Assembly: GCA_963732845.1 (NCBI GenBank) | Contig: CAVTBE010000007.1 | Coordinates: 62,001-126,000 of the forward strand | DNA length: 64,000 bases | Reading direction: 5' to 3' | Source of the DNA: CAVSRC01 sp963732845 | Lineage (GTDB): Bacteria; Pseudomonadota; Alphaproteobacteria; Rhizobiales; Kaistiaceae | Shown here: piece after piece, positions 53,238 to 63,973 of the stretch | Layout: every line of letters begins with the position of its first letter | Numbering within the stretch: position 1 is the stretch's first letter | Program-made: the position numbers and the translations under genes | Notes under the pieces: model-generated | What the model saw: only the letters and a program-made list of their open reading frames with translations | What the model was told of the DNA's origin: nothing | Database searches by the model: none

Positions 53238-54002
53238 ATGAACCGGCGTCGGCGTATCTATGAAGGCAAGAGCAAGATTTTGTTCGAGGGTCCCGAGCCT
53301 GGCACCCTGGTGCAGTTCTTCAAGGACGACGCCACCGCCTTCAACAAGAAAAAGCACGAGATCGTCGACGGCAAGGGCGTCCTCAACAACCGCATCTCCG
53401 AGCACATCTTCACCCACCTCAACCGGATGGGCATCCCGACGCACTTCGTGCGCCGGCTGAACATGCGCGAGCAGCTCATCCGCGAGGTCGAGATCATTCC
53501 GCTCGAGGTGGTGGTCCGCAACATCGCCGCCGGCTCGCTGTCCAAGCGTCTCGGCATCGACGAAGGCACGGTGCTGCCGCGCTCGATCATCGAGTTCTAT
53601 TACAAGAGCAACGAACTCGAAGACCCGATGGTCTCCGAGGAACACATCACCGCCTTCGGCTGGGCGAGCCCGCAGGAGATCGACGACATCATGGCGCTCG
53701 CCATCCGCGTCAACGATTTCCTCTCCGGCCTCTTCCTCGGCGCCGGCATCCAGCTCGTCGATTTCAAGATCGAGTGCGGGCGGCTGTGGGAAAACGAGAT
53801 GATGCGGATCGTCGTTGCCGACGAGATCTCGCCCGATTCCTGTCGCCTGTGGGACGTGCAGACCAAGAACAAGCTCGACAAGGACCGCTTCCGCCGCGAC
53901 ATGGGCGGGCTGGTCGAGGCCTATCAGGAGGTCGCGCGTCGCCTGGGCATCCTGATCGAGCAGGACCGCCCCAAGGGCAGTGGCCCGGTGCTGGTGCAGT
54001 AA
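53238..54002 (+). CDS. purC: Phosphoribosylaminoimidazole-succinocarboxamide synthase
   Basis: The 254-residue SAICAR synthetase adds aspartate to CAIR using ATP. MNRRRRIYEGKSKILFEG, then FFKDDATAFNKKKH, RRLNMREQLI, PLEVVVRNIAAGSL, then LVDFKIECGR and VVADEISPDSCRLWD are diagnostic and the length fits. I choose ATG 53238 because the family N-terminus in Rhizobiales is MNRRRRIYEGK; ATG 53208 is in frame 30 bases upstream. It leads the pur operon, 17 bases before purS. Confidence 0.93.
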   Translation: MNRRRRIYEGKSKILFEGPEPGTLVQFFKDDATAFNKKKHEIVDGKGVLNNRISEHIFTHLNRMGIPTHFVRRLNMREQLIREVEIIPLEVVVRNIAAGSLSKRLGIDEGTVLPRSIIEFYYKSNELEDPMVSEEHITAFGWASPQEIDDIMALAIRVNDFLSGLFLGAGIQLVDFKIECGRLWENEMMRIVVADEISPDSCRLWDVQTKNKLDKDRFRRDMGGLVEAYQEVARRLGILIEQDRPKGSGPVLVQ

Positions 54003-54019
54003 AAGCGGGCGCGCTTGCC

Positions 54020-54259
54020 ATGAAGGCCCGTCTCACCGTCACGCTGAAATCCGGCGTCCTCGACCCGCAGGGCAAGGCGATCGAGGGGGCGCTGGCCGCG
54101 CTCGGCTTTGCCGGCGTCAACGGCGTCCGCCAGGGCAAGGTCTTCGACATCGACCTGGCCGAAGCCGACCCGGCGAAGGCAGAGGCGACGCTGAAGGAAA
54201 TGGGCGAAAAGCTCCTTGCCAACATGGTGATCGAGGATTACCGCGTCGAGTTGGTCTAG
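54020..54259 (+). CDS. purS: FGAM synthase subunit PurS
   Basis: The 79-residue protein is the small bridging subunit of the three-part FGAM synthetase. KARLTVTLKSGVLDPQGKAI, then LAALGFAGVNGVRQGKVFDI and MVIEDYRVELV span the whole family. It passes ammonia from PurQ to PurL in a 2:1:1-type complex. It follows purC by 17 bases. Unlike the common order purS-purQ-purL, a secreted-protein gene lies between purS and purQ here. Confidence 0.92.
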   Translation: MKARLTVTLKSGVLDPQGKAIEGALAALGFAGVNGVRQGKVFDIDLAEADPAKAEATLKEMGEKLLANMVIEDYRVELV

Positions 54260-54348
54260 CCGACCCGGCGGGCGACCGCCTGCCCCGCCTTTCGCCGTAT
54301 TTGCCCGCCAGAAACCGGTCCACGGCAGCAGCAAGAATACCAAGGACC

Positions 54349-54834
54349 ATGCGCCCGTTTGCCTGTCTCATTGCATTCCTCCTCCTGGCGCCCGCCGCCT
54401 ATGCCAAACCACCGCGCGTGAACGGCGTCGCCTGGATCGGCGGCCTCGAGCTGCGTTTCGATGCCAATCGCTGGGACGTGAACGGCGCCGACGACGCGTA
54501 TGACGTCTTTTGCAAGACGGCCGGCTGCGCCCACACGGCGATCTCGATTGACATCTCGGACGACGTCAATGCCTGCACGCCCGATGCACTGACATTCAAG
54601 GATGCCGACGGCGCGTCATCGGCGCCCATCGACAAGTTCAGCCATGCCGGCCTGACCTTCCTGATTTCCGAGGGCGATTTCGGCTGCGCAAACCTCTCCG
54701 GCGGGCCGGTACGCGCCTGCACCAGCCATGGCGGCAAGGCCTACCTGTTCGACGCGCCGGGCCAGCGCTGCCAGACGGAATACAAGGCGAGCGAGCGGGT
54801 CGACGAAATCCTGCAAGGCCTGCGGCCGCGATGA
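54349..54834 (+). CDS. Hypothetical secreted Cys-rich protein inside the pur operon
   Basis: The 161-residue protein has a signal peptide (about residues 1-19, LIAFLLLAPAAYA) and a mature part with six Cys (VFCKTAGCAH, VNACTP, FGCANL, RACTSH, QRCQTE). The even number fits three disulfide bonds in the periplasm. I do not recognise the family. It lies 89 bases after purS and 151 bases before purQ, on the same strand. Position in the pur operon may be accidental, as no link to purine synthesis is visible. Confidence 0.65.
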   Translation: MRPFACLIAFLLLAPAAYAKPPRVNGVAWIGGLELRFDANRWDVNGADDAYDVFCKTAGCAHTAISIDISDDVNACTPDALTFKDADGASSAPIDKFSHAGLTFLISEGDFGCANLSGGPVRACTSHGGKAYLFDAPGQRCQTEYKASERVDEILQGLRPR

Positions 54835-54985
54835 GCCGCCCGCGGCCGACCGGCAGCGGCCGGCTTTTTGCCGGAATAGTCCGCTCCAGCGTCACCCTGC
54901 CCCTTCCCAACGCCGCAGAATCGGCTATGCGTGGGGCTCCGCGGCGCTCCCTTCAGCGCGGCCTCGGAACAGCGGACCGACGCCC

Positions 54986-55684
54986 GTGAAATCTGCCCTG
55001 GTCATCTTTCCCGGCTCCAACCGCGACCGCGACATGATCGCGGCCCTGGAGAAGATCACCGGCAGCCGCCCGACGATCGTCTGGCACGCCGACGACACCT
55101 TGCCGGACGCCGATCTGATCGTGCTCCCCGGCGGCTTCTCCTATGGCGACTACCTGCGCTCCGGCGCCATCGCCGCCCGCGCCCCGGTGATGCGCCCGCT
55201 GGCCGAGCGCGCCGCGGCCGGCGTGCCGGTGCTCGGCATCTGCAACGGCTTCCAGATCCTGTGCGAGGCCGGGCTGCTCCCCGGCGTGCTGATGCGCAAT
55301 GCCAGCCTGCGTTTCGTCTGCCGCGAGGTGCATCTTGGCGTCGAGACCACCGACTCGCTGTTCACCAACCGGTATCGCAAGGGCCAGGTGTTGCGCTGTC
55401 CGGTCGCCCACGGCGACGGCAACTACCGCTGCGACGACGAGACGCTGAAGCGCCTGAACGGCGACGACCGGGTCGCCTTCCGCTATGTCGACGCGGGGGG
55501 CCGGCACAGCGCGGGCTCCAATCCCAACGGCTCCATCGACGATATCGCCGGCATCCTCAACGAAGGCCGCAACGTGCTCGGCATGATGCCGCATCCGGAA
55601 GACCTGATCGAAGACCTGCAGGGCGGCACCGACGGCCGCGGCCTGTTCGAAAGCGTCGTCGGCGCACTGGCGGCCGCAGCATGA
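54986..55684 (+). CDS. purQ: FGAM synthase glutaminase subunit PurQ
   Basis: The 232-residue class I glutamine amidotransferase releases ammonia for PurL. SALVIFPGSNRDRDM, then VLPGGFSYGDYLRSG, then the nucleophile in LGICNGFQIL, and the His-x-Glu pair in MMPHPEDLIED are present. It is a little longer than B. subtilis PurQ (227). The start is GTG 54986. The stop overlaps the start of the lipoprotein gene (ATGA at 55681). Confidence 0.92.
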   Translation: MKSALVIFPGSNRDRDMIAALEKITGSRPTIVWHADDTLPDADLIVLPGGFSYGDYLRSGAIAARAPVMRPLAERAAAGVPVLGICNGFQILCEAGLLPGVLMRNASLRFVCREVHLGVETTDSLFTNRYRKGQVLRCPVAHGDGNYRCDDETLKRLNGDDRVAFRYVDAGGRHSAGSNPNGSIDDIAGILNEGRNVLGMMPHPEDLIEDLQGGTDGRGLFESVVGALAAAA

Positions 55685-56081
55685 TCCCGCGCACCACGCT
55701 TTTTGCCGGCATCGCGCTGGCCGCCCTGACCGCCCTCTCCGGCTGCCAGATGGCCGGCGGTGGTGGCGGCGGCGGCGGTGGCGTCGATGTTTCGAACGAG
55801 GCCTACACCCTGTCGGTGCAGCTTGCCGACACCATCGGCCGCTGCTGGTTCGCCCCGGGCGAGACCGCGTTTGCCGGCTACGTCTACACGCCCGAGCGCA
55901 ATGCCGGTGTGTCGCGCATCCTGATCGTCCGCAAGGACCAGCCCACCGGCCTGCCGGCGCTGGTCATCCAGGCGACCGGTGGCGCCAGCGCCAACGTTTA
56001 CGGCCCGCTGGCCGACTCGGCCAACGGCGCCCGCGTCCGGGGCGACATCGCGCGCTGGGCCAAGGGCGGGACGAGCTGCAC

Positions 56082-56085
<4 letters not shown>
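55681..56085 (+). CDS. Putative lipoprotein between purQ and purL
   Basis: The 134-residue protein has a lipoprotein signal ending in ALSGC (Cys22), then a run of nine Gly (about residues 26-34). The mature part holds TLSVQLADTIGRCWFAPGE, FAGYVYTPERNAG and a C-terminal TSC. It overlaps purQ by four bases (ATGA) and purL by four (GTGA), so it is translated with both. Function unknown; an envelope-located protein stitched into a purine operon is unusual but I have no evidence for a link. Confidence 0.7.
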
Positions 56086-58313
<2,228 letters not shown>

Positions 58314-58343
58314 TCCCGCTGACGGCCGGCAAGGAGGCCGACC

Positions 58344-58577
58344 ATGGCGATGAACGCCAACGACATCGAGGTCCTGATCAAGGCCGCGTTGCCCGATGCG
58401 CGGATCGTCATCCGCGATCTTGCCGGTGACGGCGATCACTACGCCGCCGAAGTGGTCTCCGAGGCATTCCGGGGAAAGAGCCGGGTGCAGCAGCACCAGC
58501 TTGTTTATGACGCGCTGAAGGGGAAGATGGGGGGCGTGTTGCACGCGCTCGCCCTGCAGACGAGCGCCCCCGACTAA
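58344..58577 (+). CDS. BolA-family protein
   Basis: The 77-residue protein has the BolA fold: LIKAALPDARIVIRDL, GDHYAAEVVSEAFRGKSRV (with the His-containing loop), QQHQLVYDALKGKMGGVLHALAL. It usually pairs with a CGFS monothiol glutaredoxin to bind a shared 2Fe-2S cluster; such a gene is two genes downstream. AAGGAGG precedes the ATG by seven bases. Confidence 0.9.
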   Translation: MAMNANDIEVLIKAALPDARIVIRDLAGDGDHYAAEVVSEAFRGKSRVQQHQLVYDALKGKMGGVLHALALQTSAPD

Positions 58578-58594
58578 ACTCGGTCCCGACCACG

Positions 58595-59059
58595 ATGGAT
58601 GCGCCCGCCACCGGCATCCGCATCATCCCGCCGCTCGTCTTCCTGGCGATGTTCCTGCTTGCCTGGGGCGTTCACTGGCTGTCGCCCCTCAGCTTGGGTC
58701 TGCCGTTCTGGCCGCGGGTGGTCGTCGGCCTGATCGTGACGCTCGCCACCCTCGCCGCCTTCCTGCACCTGCTTCTCGCCTTCCGCCGCGTCGGCGCCGC
58801 CTATGAGACAATCAGCCTGCCCAAGACGCTGGTCACCGGCGGGCTTTACCGCTGGTCGCGCAATCCCGGCTATGTCGACCTCGTCGTGCTCGGCATCGGG
58901 ATTGCCATCGCCTTCGACAATATGTGGGTCATCTTTCTCATGATCCCGGCGATCGTCATCGTCCGCCAGGAGGCGATCCTCAAGGAGGAAGCGCTGCTGG
59001 AGGCGGCATTCGGCGCGGAATACCGCCAATACAAGGCGCGCGTCCGCCGCTGGATCTAG
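58595..59059 (+). CDS. Isoprenylcysteine carboxyl methyltransferase family protein
   Basis: The 154-residue membrane protein has four hydrophobic segments and the C-terminal ICMT/PEMT signature: TLVTGGLYRWSRNPGYVDLVV (R-N-P-x-Y motif) and a tail with EEALLEAAFGAEYRQYKARVRRWI (E...YxxY-x-x-x-V-x-R), truncated here to EAAFGAEYRQYKARV. In bacteria such enzymes methylate small lipids or unknown acceptors. It is unusual between bolA and grxD, 17 bases after bolA. Confidence 0.75.
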   Translation: MDAPATGIRIIPPLVFLAMFLLAWGVHWLSPLSLGLPFWPRVVVGLIVTLATLAAFLHLLLAFRRVGAAYETISLPKTLVTGGLYRWSRNPGYVDLVVLGIGIAIAFDNMWVIFLMIPAIVIVRQEAILKEEALLEAAFGAEYRQYKARVRRWI

Positions 59060-59201
59060 AGCTGGACGGGAGCATGGAATTCCGCTTTTCGCCGCCGACC
59101 GGCAATTGCCTTTTCCAGTGCTGCATTGCCGAACGCCTGTCTGCTCCCTATCATTGTTCCAAACGCGGCCGCTGGTGGCCGCCACACGATCGGAGACTCG
59201 G

Positions 59202-59549
59202 ATGAGCGACGTCAGCGCCTGGATCGACAACGCGGTGAAGACCAACGATGTCGTCCTGTTCATGAAGGGGACGCCCACCTTCCCGCAATGCGGCTTTTCA
59301 GGCCAGGTGGTGCAGATCCTCGACTACCTCGGCGTCGAGTACAAAGGCATCAACGTTCTGGAGAACGCCGACATCCGCCAGGGCATCAAGGACTATTCCA
59401 ACTGGCCGACAATTCCGCAGCTCTACGTCAAGGGCGAGTTCGTCGGCGGCTGCGACATCATCCGCGAGATGTTCCAGGCGGGCGAGCTGCAGCCGCTGCT
59501 GAGCGGAAAGGGCATCGCCTTGGCCGCACCTGCGGGCCAGACCGCCTGA
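59202..59549 (+). CDS. grxD: Monothiol glutaredoxin GrxD
   Basis: The 115-residue protein is a CGFS-type glutaredoxin: VVLFMKGTPTFPQCGFSGQV, then YKGINVLENADIRQGIKDYS, then WPTIPQLYVKGEFVGGCDII. It binds a glutathione-ligated 2Fe-2S cluster and works with BolA in iron-sulfur trafficking. ATG 59202 has GGAG seven bases upstream. It is separated from the ICMT-like gene by 142 bases. Confidence 0.93.
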   Translation: MSDVSAWIDNAVKTNDVVLFMKGTPTFPQCGFSGQVVQILDYLGVEYKGINVLENADIRQGIKDYSNWPTIPQLYVKGEFVGGCDIIREMFQAGELQPLLSGKGIALAAPAGQTA

Positions 59550-59567
59550 TCCGGCCGCGGCCTGCCC

Positions 59568-59849
59568 ATGGTCGCAGCCCTCGCCATCGCCACGCTGATC
59601 GATCTGGCGCTCGCCGCACTGCTTGTCGGCGTGTCCGGCTTCATTCTCGAAGGCGTCAACAATACCGGGCCAGAGATGCCGACCGCGGCGCTGCTGGTCG
59701 GCTTCATCGTCTTTGCCGTCGCCGCACCGCTTGTCGCCTGGGCGATGCGCGCCCGCGCTGTCCGTTCCGGGCCGGTCCTGGCGCTCGCCTACGCGCCGAT
59801 CGTCATCGCCGCCGCCACCCTGCTGCTTGAGCCGGCCTTCGCCGGCTGA
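59568..59849 (+). CDS. Small membrane protein, function unknown
   Basis: The 93-residue protein has three hydrophobic segments (about 5-26, 38-59 and 67-87), and few polar residues. I do not recognise a family. It starts 18 bases after grxD and ends at a strong hairpin terminator, so it is the last gene of the pur-grxD block. The start ATG 59568 has no obvious ribosome site. Confidence 0.5.
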   Translation: MVAALAIATLIDLALAALLVGVSGFILEGVNNTGPEMPTAALLVGFIVFAVAAPLVAWAMRARAVRSGPVLALAYAPIVIAAATLLLEPAFAG

Positions 59850-59859
59850 CGCATGCGAA

Positions 59860-59884
59860 AAAGGCCGCCCCGGAGGCGGCCTTT
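59860..59884. terminator. Bidirectional intrinsic terminator between the grxD block and rpsD
   Basis: AAAGGCCGCC (59860-59869) and GGCGGCCTTT (59875-59884) make a perfect 10-base stem with loop CCGGA, with an A-run to the left and CTAATT to the right. It separates the plus-strand grxD block from the minus-strand rpsD gene. Confidence 0.87.
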
Positions 59885-59912
59885 CTAATTCCGTGGGTGG
59901 CGCGTCGGCGGC

Positions 59913-60530
59913 TTAGCGCGAGTAGAACTCGACCACCAGATGCGGCTCCATGTGCACCGGATAGGGCACGTCGGCGAGGCCGGGCACGCGCGTGAAGGTC
60001 GCGATCATCTTGTTGTGGTCGACGTGGACGTATTCGGGCACGTCGCGCTCGGCCAGCTCGGAGGCTTCCAGAACCAGCGCCAGCTGCTTGGAGGCGTCCT
60101 TCACCTCGATCACGTCGCCCGGCTGGCAGCGATAGCTGGGGATGTTCACCCGCTTGCCGTTCACCTTGATGTGGCCGTGGTTGACGAACTGGCGGGCGGC
60201 GAACACGGTCGGCACGAACTTGGCGCGATAGATGATCGCGTCGAGCCGGCTCTCGAGCAGGCCGACCAGATGCTCCGAGGTATCGCCGGTGCGCCGGTTG
60301 GCCTCGTAATAGATGTTCTTGAACTGCTTCTCGGAAATGTTGCCGTAGTAGCCCTTGAGCTTCTGCTTGGCGCGGAGCTGGGTGCCGAAGTCGGACACCT
60401 TGCCCTTGCGCCGCTGGCCGTGCTGGCCGGGGCCGTACTCGCGGCGGTTCACCGGGCTCTTCGCCCGCCCCCAGATGTTCTGGCCGTGGCGGCGATCGAT
60501 CTTGTATTTCGCCGGTGCGCGCTTCGTCAT
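59913..60530 (-). CDS. rpsD: 30S ribosomal protein S4
   Basis: The 205-residue protein is the primary 16S rRNA-binding protein of the small subunit. KRAPAKYKIDRRHGQNIWG, then LRAKQKLKGYYGNISEKQF, then LESRLDAIIYRAKFVPTVFA and the S4 RNA-binding domain ARQFVNHGHIKVNGKRVNIP are diagnostic. It is the alphaproteobacterial type without the N-terminal zinc Cys cluster. It stands alone, transcribed away from murI's 3' end. Confidence 0.95.
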   Translation of the reverse strand: MTKRAPAKYKIDRRHGQNIWGRAKSPVNRREYGPGQHGQRRKGKVSDFGTQLRAKQKLKGYYGNISEKQFKNIYYEANRRTGDTSEHLVGLLESRLDAIIYRAKFVPTVFAARQFVNHGHIKVNGKRVNIPSYRCQPGDVIEVKDASKQLALVLEASELAERDVPEYVHVDHNKMIATFTRVPGLADVPYPVHMEPHLVVEFYSR

Positions 60531-60708
60531 CGCATAATCCCTTCATCAAGCGGGGTTAAGCGCCCTCCTCTGCCGGCCCTTCGAGGGCCCGCCGACAGGA
60601 GCAAAGGGTAAGCGTCCCTTTGACCCCACGGGTCGCATGCAAATAGCCGCGTCCAGCCGCAAAGCCGGAACGCGGGCGGCAGGGTCATAACGGGCCGTTG
60701 CCTTCGTG

Positions 60709-61494
60709 TCAAACCGGCGCGTGGCCGTCCGCCAGGCCGATCTCCGCCAGCACCGGCGTCAGCGCCGCCGGCCAGGCCTTGCCGGACGTCAGCCGTGCCT
60801 CGCCGCCGCCGGGGCCCGCATGGGCGGCGGCGCCGAGCACCACGGCGGCGCGGCGCGCGATCGCCGGGGCCGGATCGACCCAGGTGACCGGCCACGGCGC
60901 CAACCGCGCGAACCCATCCGCCAGGAACGGGTAATGGGTGCAGGCGAGCACCACGACATCGGTGCGCGCGTCGCCGCTCTCGACGAAGGCAGGGGCGATC
61001 TCGGCCAGGATCGCCGCATCGTCCACCGGATCGCCGCGCATATGGGCTTCGGCCAGCGGCGCCAGCCGCGCCGAGCCGACCAGCGCGACGGCGCAATGGC
61101 CGGCAAAGTCGCGGATCAAGGCACGGGTATAGTCGCGCTGGATGGTGCCGGGGGTGGCCAGCACGCTGATCAGCCCGGAGCGCGTCTGCTCGGCCGCCGG
61201 CTTGATCGCCGGCACCGTGCCGACGATCGGCAGGGAAAAGCGGGCGCGAAGCGGCGGCAGGACCAGCGTCGAGGCGGTGTTGCAGGCGATCACCACCGCG
61301 TCGGGACCGTGGCGCGCGATGAGGTCGCCGACCAGCGCCACCACATGGTCGGTCAGCGCCCCCTCCTGCCAGTCGCCATAGGGAAAGCCGGCATCGTCGG
61401 CGACATAGTCGATCGCCGCGCCGGGCAGCACGCGGCGAATCTCGCGGGCAACCGACAGGCCGCCGATGCCCGAATCGAAAACCAGCAGCTTCAC
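60709..61494 (-). CDS. murI: Glutamate racemase
   Basis: The 261-residue enzyme makes D-glutamate for peptidoglycan. The two catalytic Cys are in IACNTAST and LACTHYPFL; the opening KLLVFDSGIGGLSV and FPYGDW are also typical. The start is GTG 61494, overlapping the stop of the upstream trmJ-like gene (GTGA), so the pair is coupled. A long in-frame extension upstream is spurious because it overlaps trmJ. Confidence 0.92.
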   Translation of the reverse strand: MKLLVFDSGIGGLSVAREIRRVLPGAAIDYVADDAGFPYGDWQEGALTDHVVALVGDLIARHGPDAVVIACNTASTLVLPPLRARFSLPIVGTVPAIKPAAEQTRSGLISVLATPGTIQRDYTRALIRDFAGHCAVALVGSARLAPLAEAHMRGDPVDDAAILAEIAPAFVESGDARTDVVVLACTHYPFLADGFARLAPWPVTWVDPAPAIARRAAVVLGAAAHAGPGGGEARLTSGKAWPAALTPVLAEIGLADGHAPV

Positions 61495-62315
61495 CTGGCG
61501 CCCTCGTCGTCCGCGGTACGCTCGGTACTCACCGTGCCGTCGGGGAACACATGCGGCCGCGTCGGGCGCCGGTCGAGCGCCGCGATCATGCCGCGCAGCG
61601 TGCGCACCTCCTGTTCGCTCAGGCCCGCCCGCTGCAGCATGGCGCGCAGCGCCAGCACCATATGGCCGCGCTTCTCCGGCGGCCGGAAGAAGCCGGCCCG
61701 GTCGAGCGCCCCTTCCAGGTGCTCGAACATGCGCACCAGGTTCTCCTTGGCGGCGGGCGCCGCCACCTCGCTCGCAAACGGCACGCTTGTCCCCTCGTCG
61801 GCGAAGCCCGACAGGCGCCACTCATAGGCGACCACGATCACCGCCTGGGCGATATTGAGCGAGGAGAAGGTCGGATCGACCGGCAGCGTCAGGATGGCGT
61901 CAGCGAGCGCCACTTCCTCATTGGTGAGGCCGCTGCGCTCGCGGCCGAAGAGGATGCCGACCCGCGTGCCCGCGGAGATGTGCGCCCGCATGGCGGCCGC
62001 GGCTGCACGCGGACCGAGCACCTCCTTGGCGACCTCGCGCGAGCGGGCGGTGGTGGCCAGGAGAAAGCCGAGGTCGGCGACCGCCTCCTCGACCGTGGCG
62101 AAGACTCTGGCCGTTTCGATCACCGGCGCGCGGCTCGCCGCGGCGGTGGCCTTCTCGTTCGGCCAACCCTCGCGCGGATTGACGATGCGCAGGTCCTTGA
62201 GGCCGAAATTGGCCATGGCGCGGGCGGCCGTGCCGATGTTCTCGCCGAGCTGCGGCGCCACCAGGACGACGGCCGGCCCAACGGATTCCAGTGGATTGGC
62301 GGGGTGTTCAGGCAT
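61491..62315 (-). CDS. TrmJ-like RNA 2'-O-methyltransferase (SPOUT)
   Basis: The 274-residue protein has the SpoU/TrmJ knotted fold: VVLVAPQLGENIGTAARAMA, then LRIVNPREGWPNEKA, then GILFGRERSGLTNEEV and LPVDPTFSSLNIAQAVIVV. It would methylate the ribose of position 32 in tRNA, or a related site. A C-terminal helical tail of about 90 residues follows. It overlaps murI by four bases. Confidence 0.88.
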   Translation of the reverse strand: MPEHPANPLESVGPAVVLVAPQLGENIGTAARAMANFGLKDLRIVNPREGWPNEKATAAASRAPVIETARVFATVEEAVADLGFLLATTARSREVAKEVLGPRAAAAAMRAHISAGTRVGILFGRERSGLTNEEVALADAILTLPVDPTFSSLNIAQAVIVVAYEWRLSGFADEGTSVPFASEVAAPAAKENLVRMFEHLEGALDRAGFFRPPEKRGHMVLALRAMLQRAGLSEQEVRTLRGMIAALDRRPTRPHVFPDGTVSTERTADDEGAR

Positions 62316-62439
62316 GGTGGGCGCTAACTAGCGCATTCTGTCGCCAAGCGGAATTGCGGCCTTCCCGACACCGGAACGATCGGCCGACCCGGTTCGCTGT
62401 AGAATGAGGGCGTCCGAGTCCCGGCAAAGGAGGCCCATC

Positions 62440-63003
62440 ATGACCAACACGTCCATGACATTGCCTGCCATCGCCCAGGTGCGCGAGCACTGGGGCTGGT
62501 TTCTTGCGCTCGGTATCGTCTTCATCGTCGGCGGCGTCTTCGCCATTGCAGCGCCGGCGTTCGCCAGCCTCGCCGTCGCCATCGCGCTTGGCTGGGCCTT
62601 CATTTTCGTCGGCGCGATCCAGACGATCCACGCCTGGCGCATACGCGGCTGGGGCGGCTTCATCTGGCAGCTGATCATCGGCCTGGTCGTGCTGGTCGGC
62701 GGCATCGCCATGCTGATCAACCCGATCGTCGCCGCCGTCACCCTGACGCTGCTCATCGGCGCCATGTTTCTGGCCAAGGGCATCCTGCAGATCGGCTTCG
62801 CCCTGCGTTATCGGCCGCACACCGGCTGGGGCTGGATCCTGGCGGCCGGCATCCTCGCCGTCGTCGTTGCGCTGATGATCATCTTCTCCTGGCCCTTCTC
62901 CGGCCTGTGGGTGCCCGGCACGCTCGCCGGCATCTCGTTCATCTTCAGCGGCTGGAGCTACATCATGATCGCCATGGCCGGGCGGCGGCTGGCGTCAGCG
63001 TAG
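62440..63003 (+). CDS. HdeD-like acid-resistance membrane protein
   Basis: The 187-residue protein has six hydrophobic segments in pairs, the HdeD/DUF308 pattern: GWFLALGIVFIVGGVFAI, then GWAFIFVGAIQTIHAW, then LLIGAMFLAKGILQIGFAL and ISFIFSGWSYIMIAMAG. The E. coli homologue aids survival at low pH and high density. ATG 62440 has GGAGG six to seven bases upstream. It is divergent from trmJ. Confidence 0.8.
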   Translation: MTNTSMTLPAIAQVREHWGWFLALGIVFIVGGVFAIAAPAFASLAVAIALGWAFIFVGAIQTIHAWRIRGWGGFIWQLIIGLVVLVGGIAMLINPIVAAVTLTLLIGAMFLAKGILQIGFALRYRPHTGWGWILAAGILAVVVALMIIFSWPFSGLWVPGTLAGISFIFSGWSYIMIAMAGRRLASA

Positions 63004-63080
63004 TCGCCGCGTGCTAGGATCATGGCGTCCGTCGGGGTCGCCGGCCGGCGGCCCCCACGGCCAGTGGGGGAAGATCAGCC

Positions 63081-63380
63081 ATGACTGCCTACAATGTCGT
63101 GCGGTTTCGTGTGAAACCCGGTCAGGAGAAGGCGTTCCTGGACCATCACCGGGTGTTCCATGCCAGTGAACTCACCGGATTCCGCAAGGGAGCCCTGATC
63201 GAGACGGGCGAGCGGAGCTACTGCCTCATCGGCGAATGGAACTCGATGGACGACATCGTCAGGGCCCGCCCGAAGATGATCGCCAGTCTCGACGGCATGC
63301 GCGACTTGCTGGAGGATCTCGGCGGTGATCTGGGTGTCACCGATCCGGTTTCAGGCGACGCAGTTCTTGTACTGACCTAA
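63081..63380 (+). CDS. Small protein with ABM/ferredoxin-like fold
   Basis: The 99-residue protein starts TAYNVVRFRVKPGQEKAFLD and has ETGERSYCLIGEWNSMDD, the pattern of the antibiotic-biosynthesis-monooxygenase-like dimeric alpha/beta barrels (strand, helix, two central strands). It lacks recognisable catalytic residues. ATG 63081 has GGGGAAG upstream. A hairpin with a T-run follows 55 bases after its stop. Confidence 0.6.
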   Translation: MTAYNVVRFRVKPGQEKAFLDHHRVFHASELTGFRKGALIETGERSYCLIGEWNSMDDIVRARPKMIASLDGMRDLLEDLGGDLGVTDPVSGDAVLVLT

Positions 63381-63434
63381 CGGCTTCCGGCCGTTTCCTC
63401 ACGTTGACGAGCTGCGGTGGCTACTGCCACTATC

Positions 63435-63463
63435 GCGGGCACGATGAACGTCGTGCCCGCTTT
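63435..63463 (+). terminator. Intrinsic terminator after the ABM-like gene
   Basis: GCGGGCACGA (63435-63444) and TCGTGCCCGC (63451-63460) form a perfect 10-base stem with a 6-base loop, followed by TTTCGTT. The likely ATG of the next gene (63444) lies in the stem/loop, so that gene's start is either embedded in the hairpin or further downstream. Confidence 0.75.
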
Positions 63464-63884
63464 CGTTGTGATCATGCTGCTGTCCGCCGGCACGGCGCTG
63501 GCCGCCTGCGGCGACGACGACGATCCCGGCCCGCGGGGCCCGGACGGACAATGCGTCAGCTGGTGCGAGCTGGAGAAGGCTTGCGGCGGCAAAGCGGCGC
63601 CGAAATGCGGACGTGAGAATCCGAGCCGCATCCTTCTGACGTTGTGGGCGTTCGCAAAAGGCGATCCGTCCCTGCCTCCGTGTCGCGGCTGCGGCTGCAA
63701 GGGCGGACCGGGCTACCGAGACCGCGATGGCCACTGCGTCGGCTGGGACCGGCTGGAGAAAACCTGCGGTTCGCCGCCGACGTCGCGCTGCCGGGCGGAA
63801 ATCGTCGACGTTTCGGCCGCCGAGGTCACGCGGGCGCAGGCGGCCTACGCGGAGCACCTCAGGAACTGTCGGAAATCGCCTTAG
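63444..63884 (+). CDS. Hypothetical secreted Cys-rich protein with an internal repeat
   Basis: Up to 146 residues. It has a signal peptide (VVIMLLSAGTALAA) and a mature part with two copies of a short Cys module: GPDGQCVSWCELEKACG and DRDGHCVGWDRLEKTCG, each followed by a basic Cys segment (APKCGR, TSRCRA). Between them is LPPCRGCGCKGG. I do not recognise the family. The start is uncertain: ATG 63444 lies in a terminator hairpin, and ATG 63474 would give a very short signal peptide. Confidence 0.55.
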   Translation: MNVVPAFVVIMLLSAGTALAACGDDDDPGPRGPDGQCVSWCELEKACGGKAAPKCGRENPSRILLTLWAFAKGDPSLPPCRGCGCKGGPGYRDRDGHCVGWDRLEKTCGSPPTSRCRAEIVDVSAAEVTRAQAAYAEHLRNCRKSP

Positions 63885-63897
63885 CGGCAGTCTTGGC

Positions 63898-63934
63898 GGG
63901 CGTGGCAACGGCTGATATAGCCACGCCCACCTTT
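63898..63934 (+). terminator. Probable terminator before icd
   Basis: GGGCGTGGC (63898-63906) and GCCACGCCC (63920-63928) form a 9-base stem with a 13-base loop, followed by ACCTTTCCC. It ends the Cys-rich protein gene and insulates icd. Confidence 0.6.
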
Positions 63935-63973
63935 CCCCCGCCTCTTCCAGTCAAGACCGAAGGTTTCCCGCCC

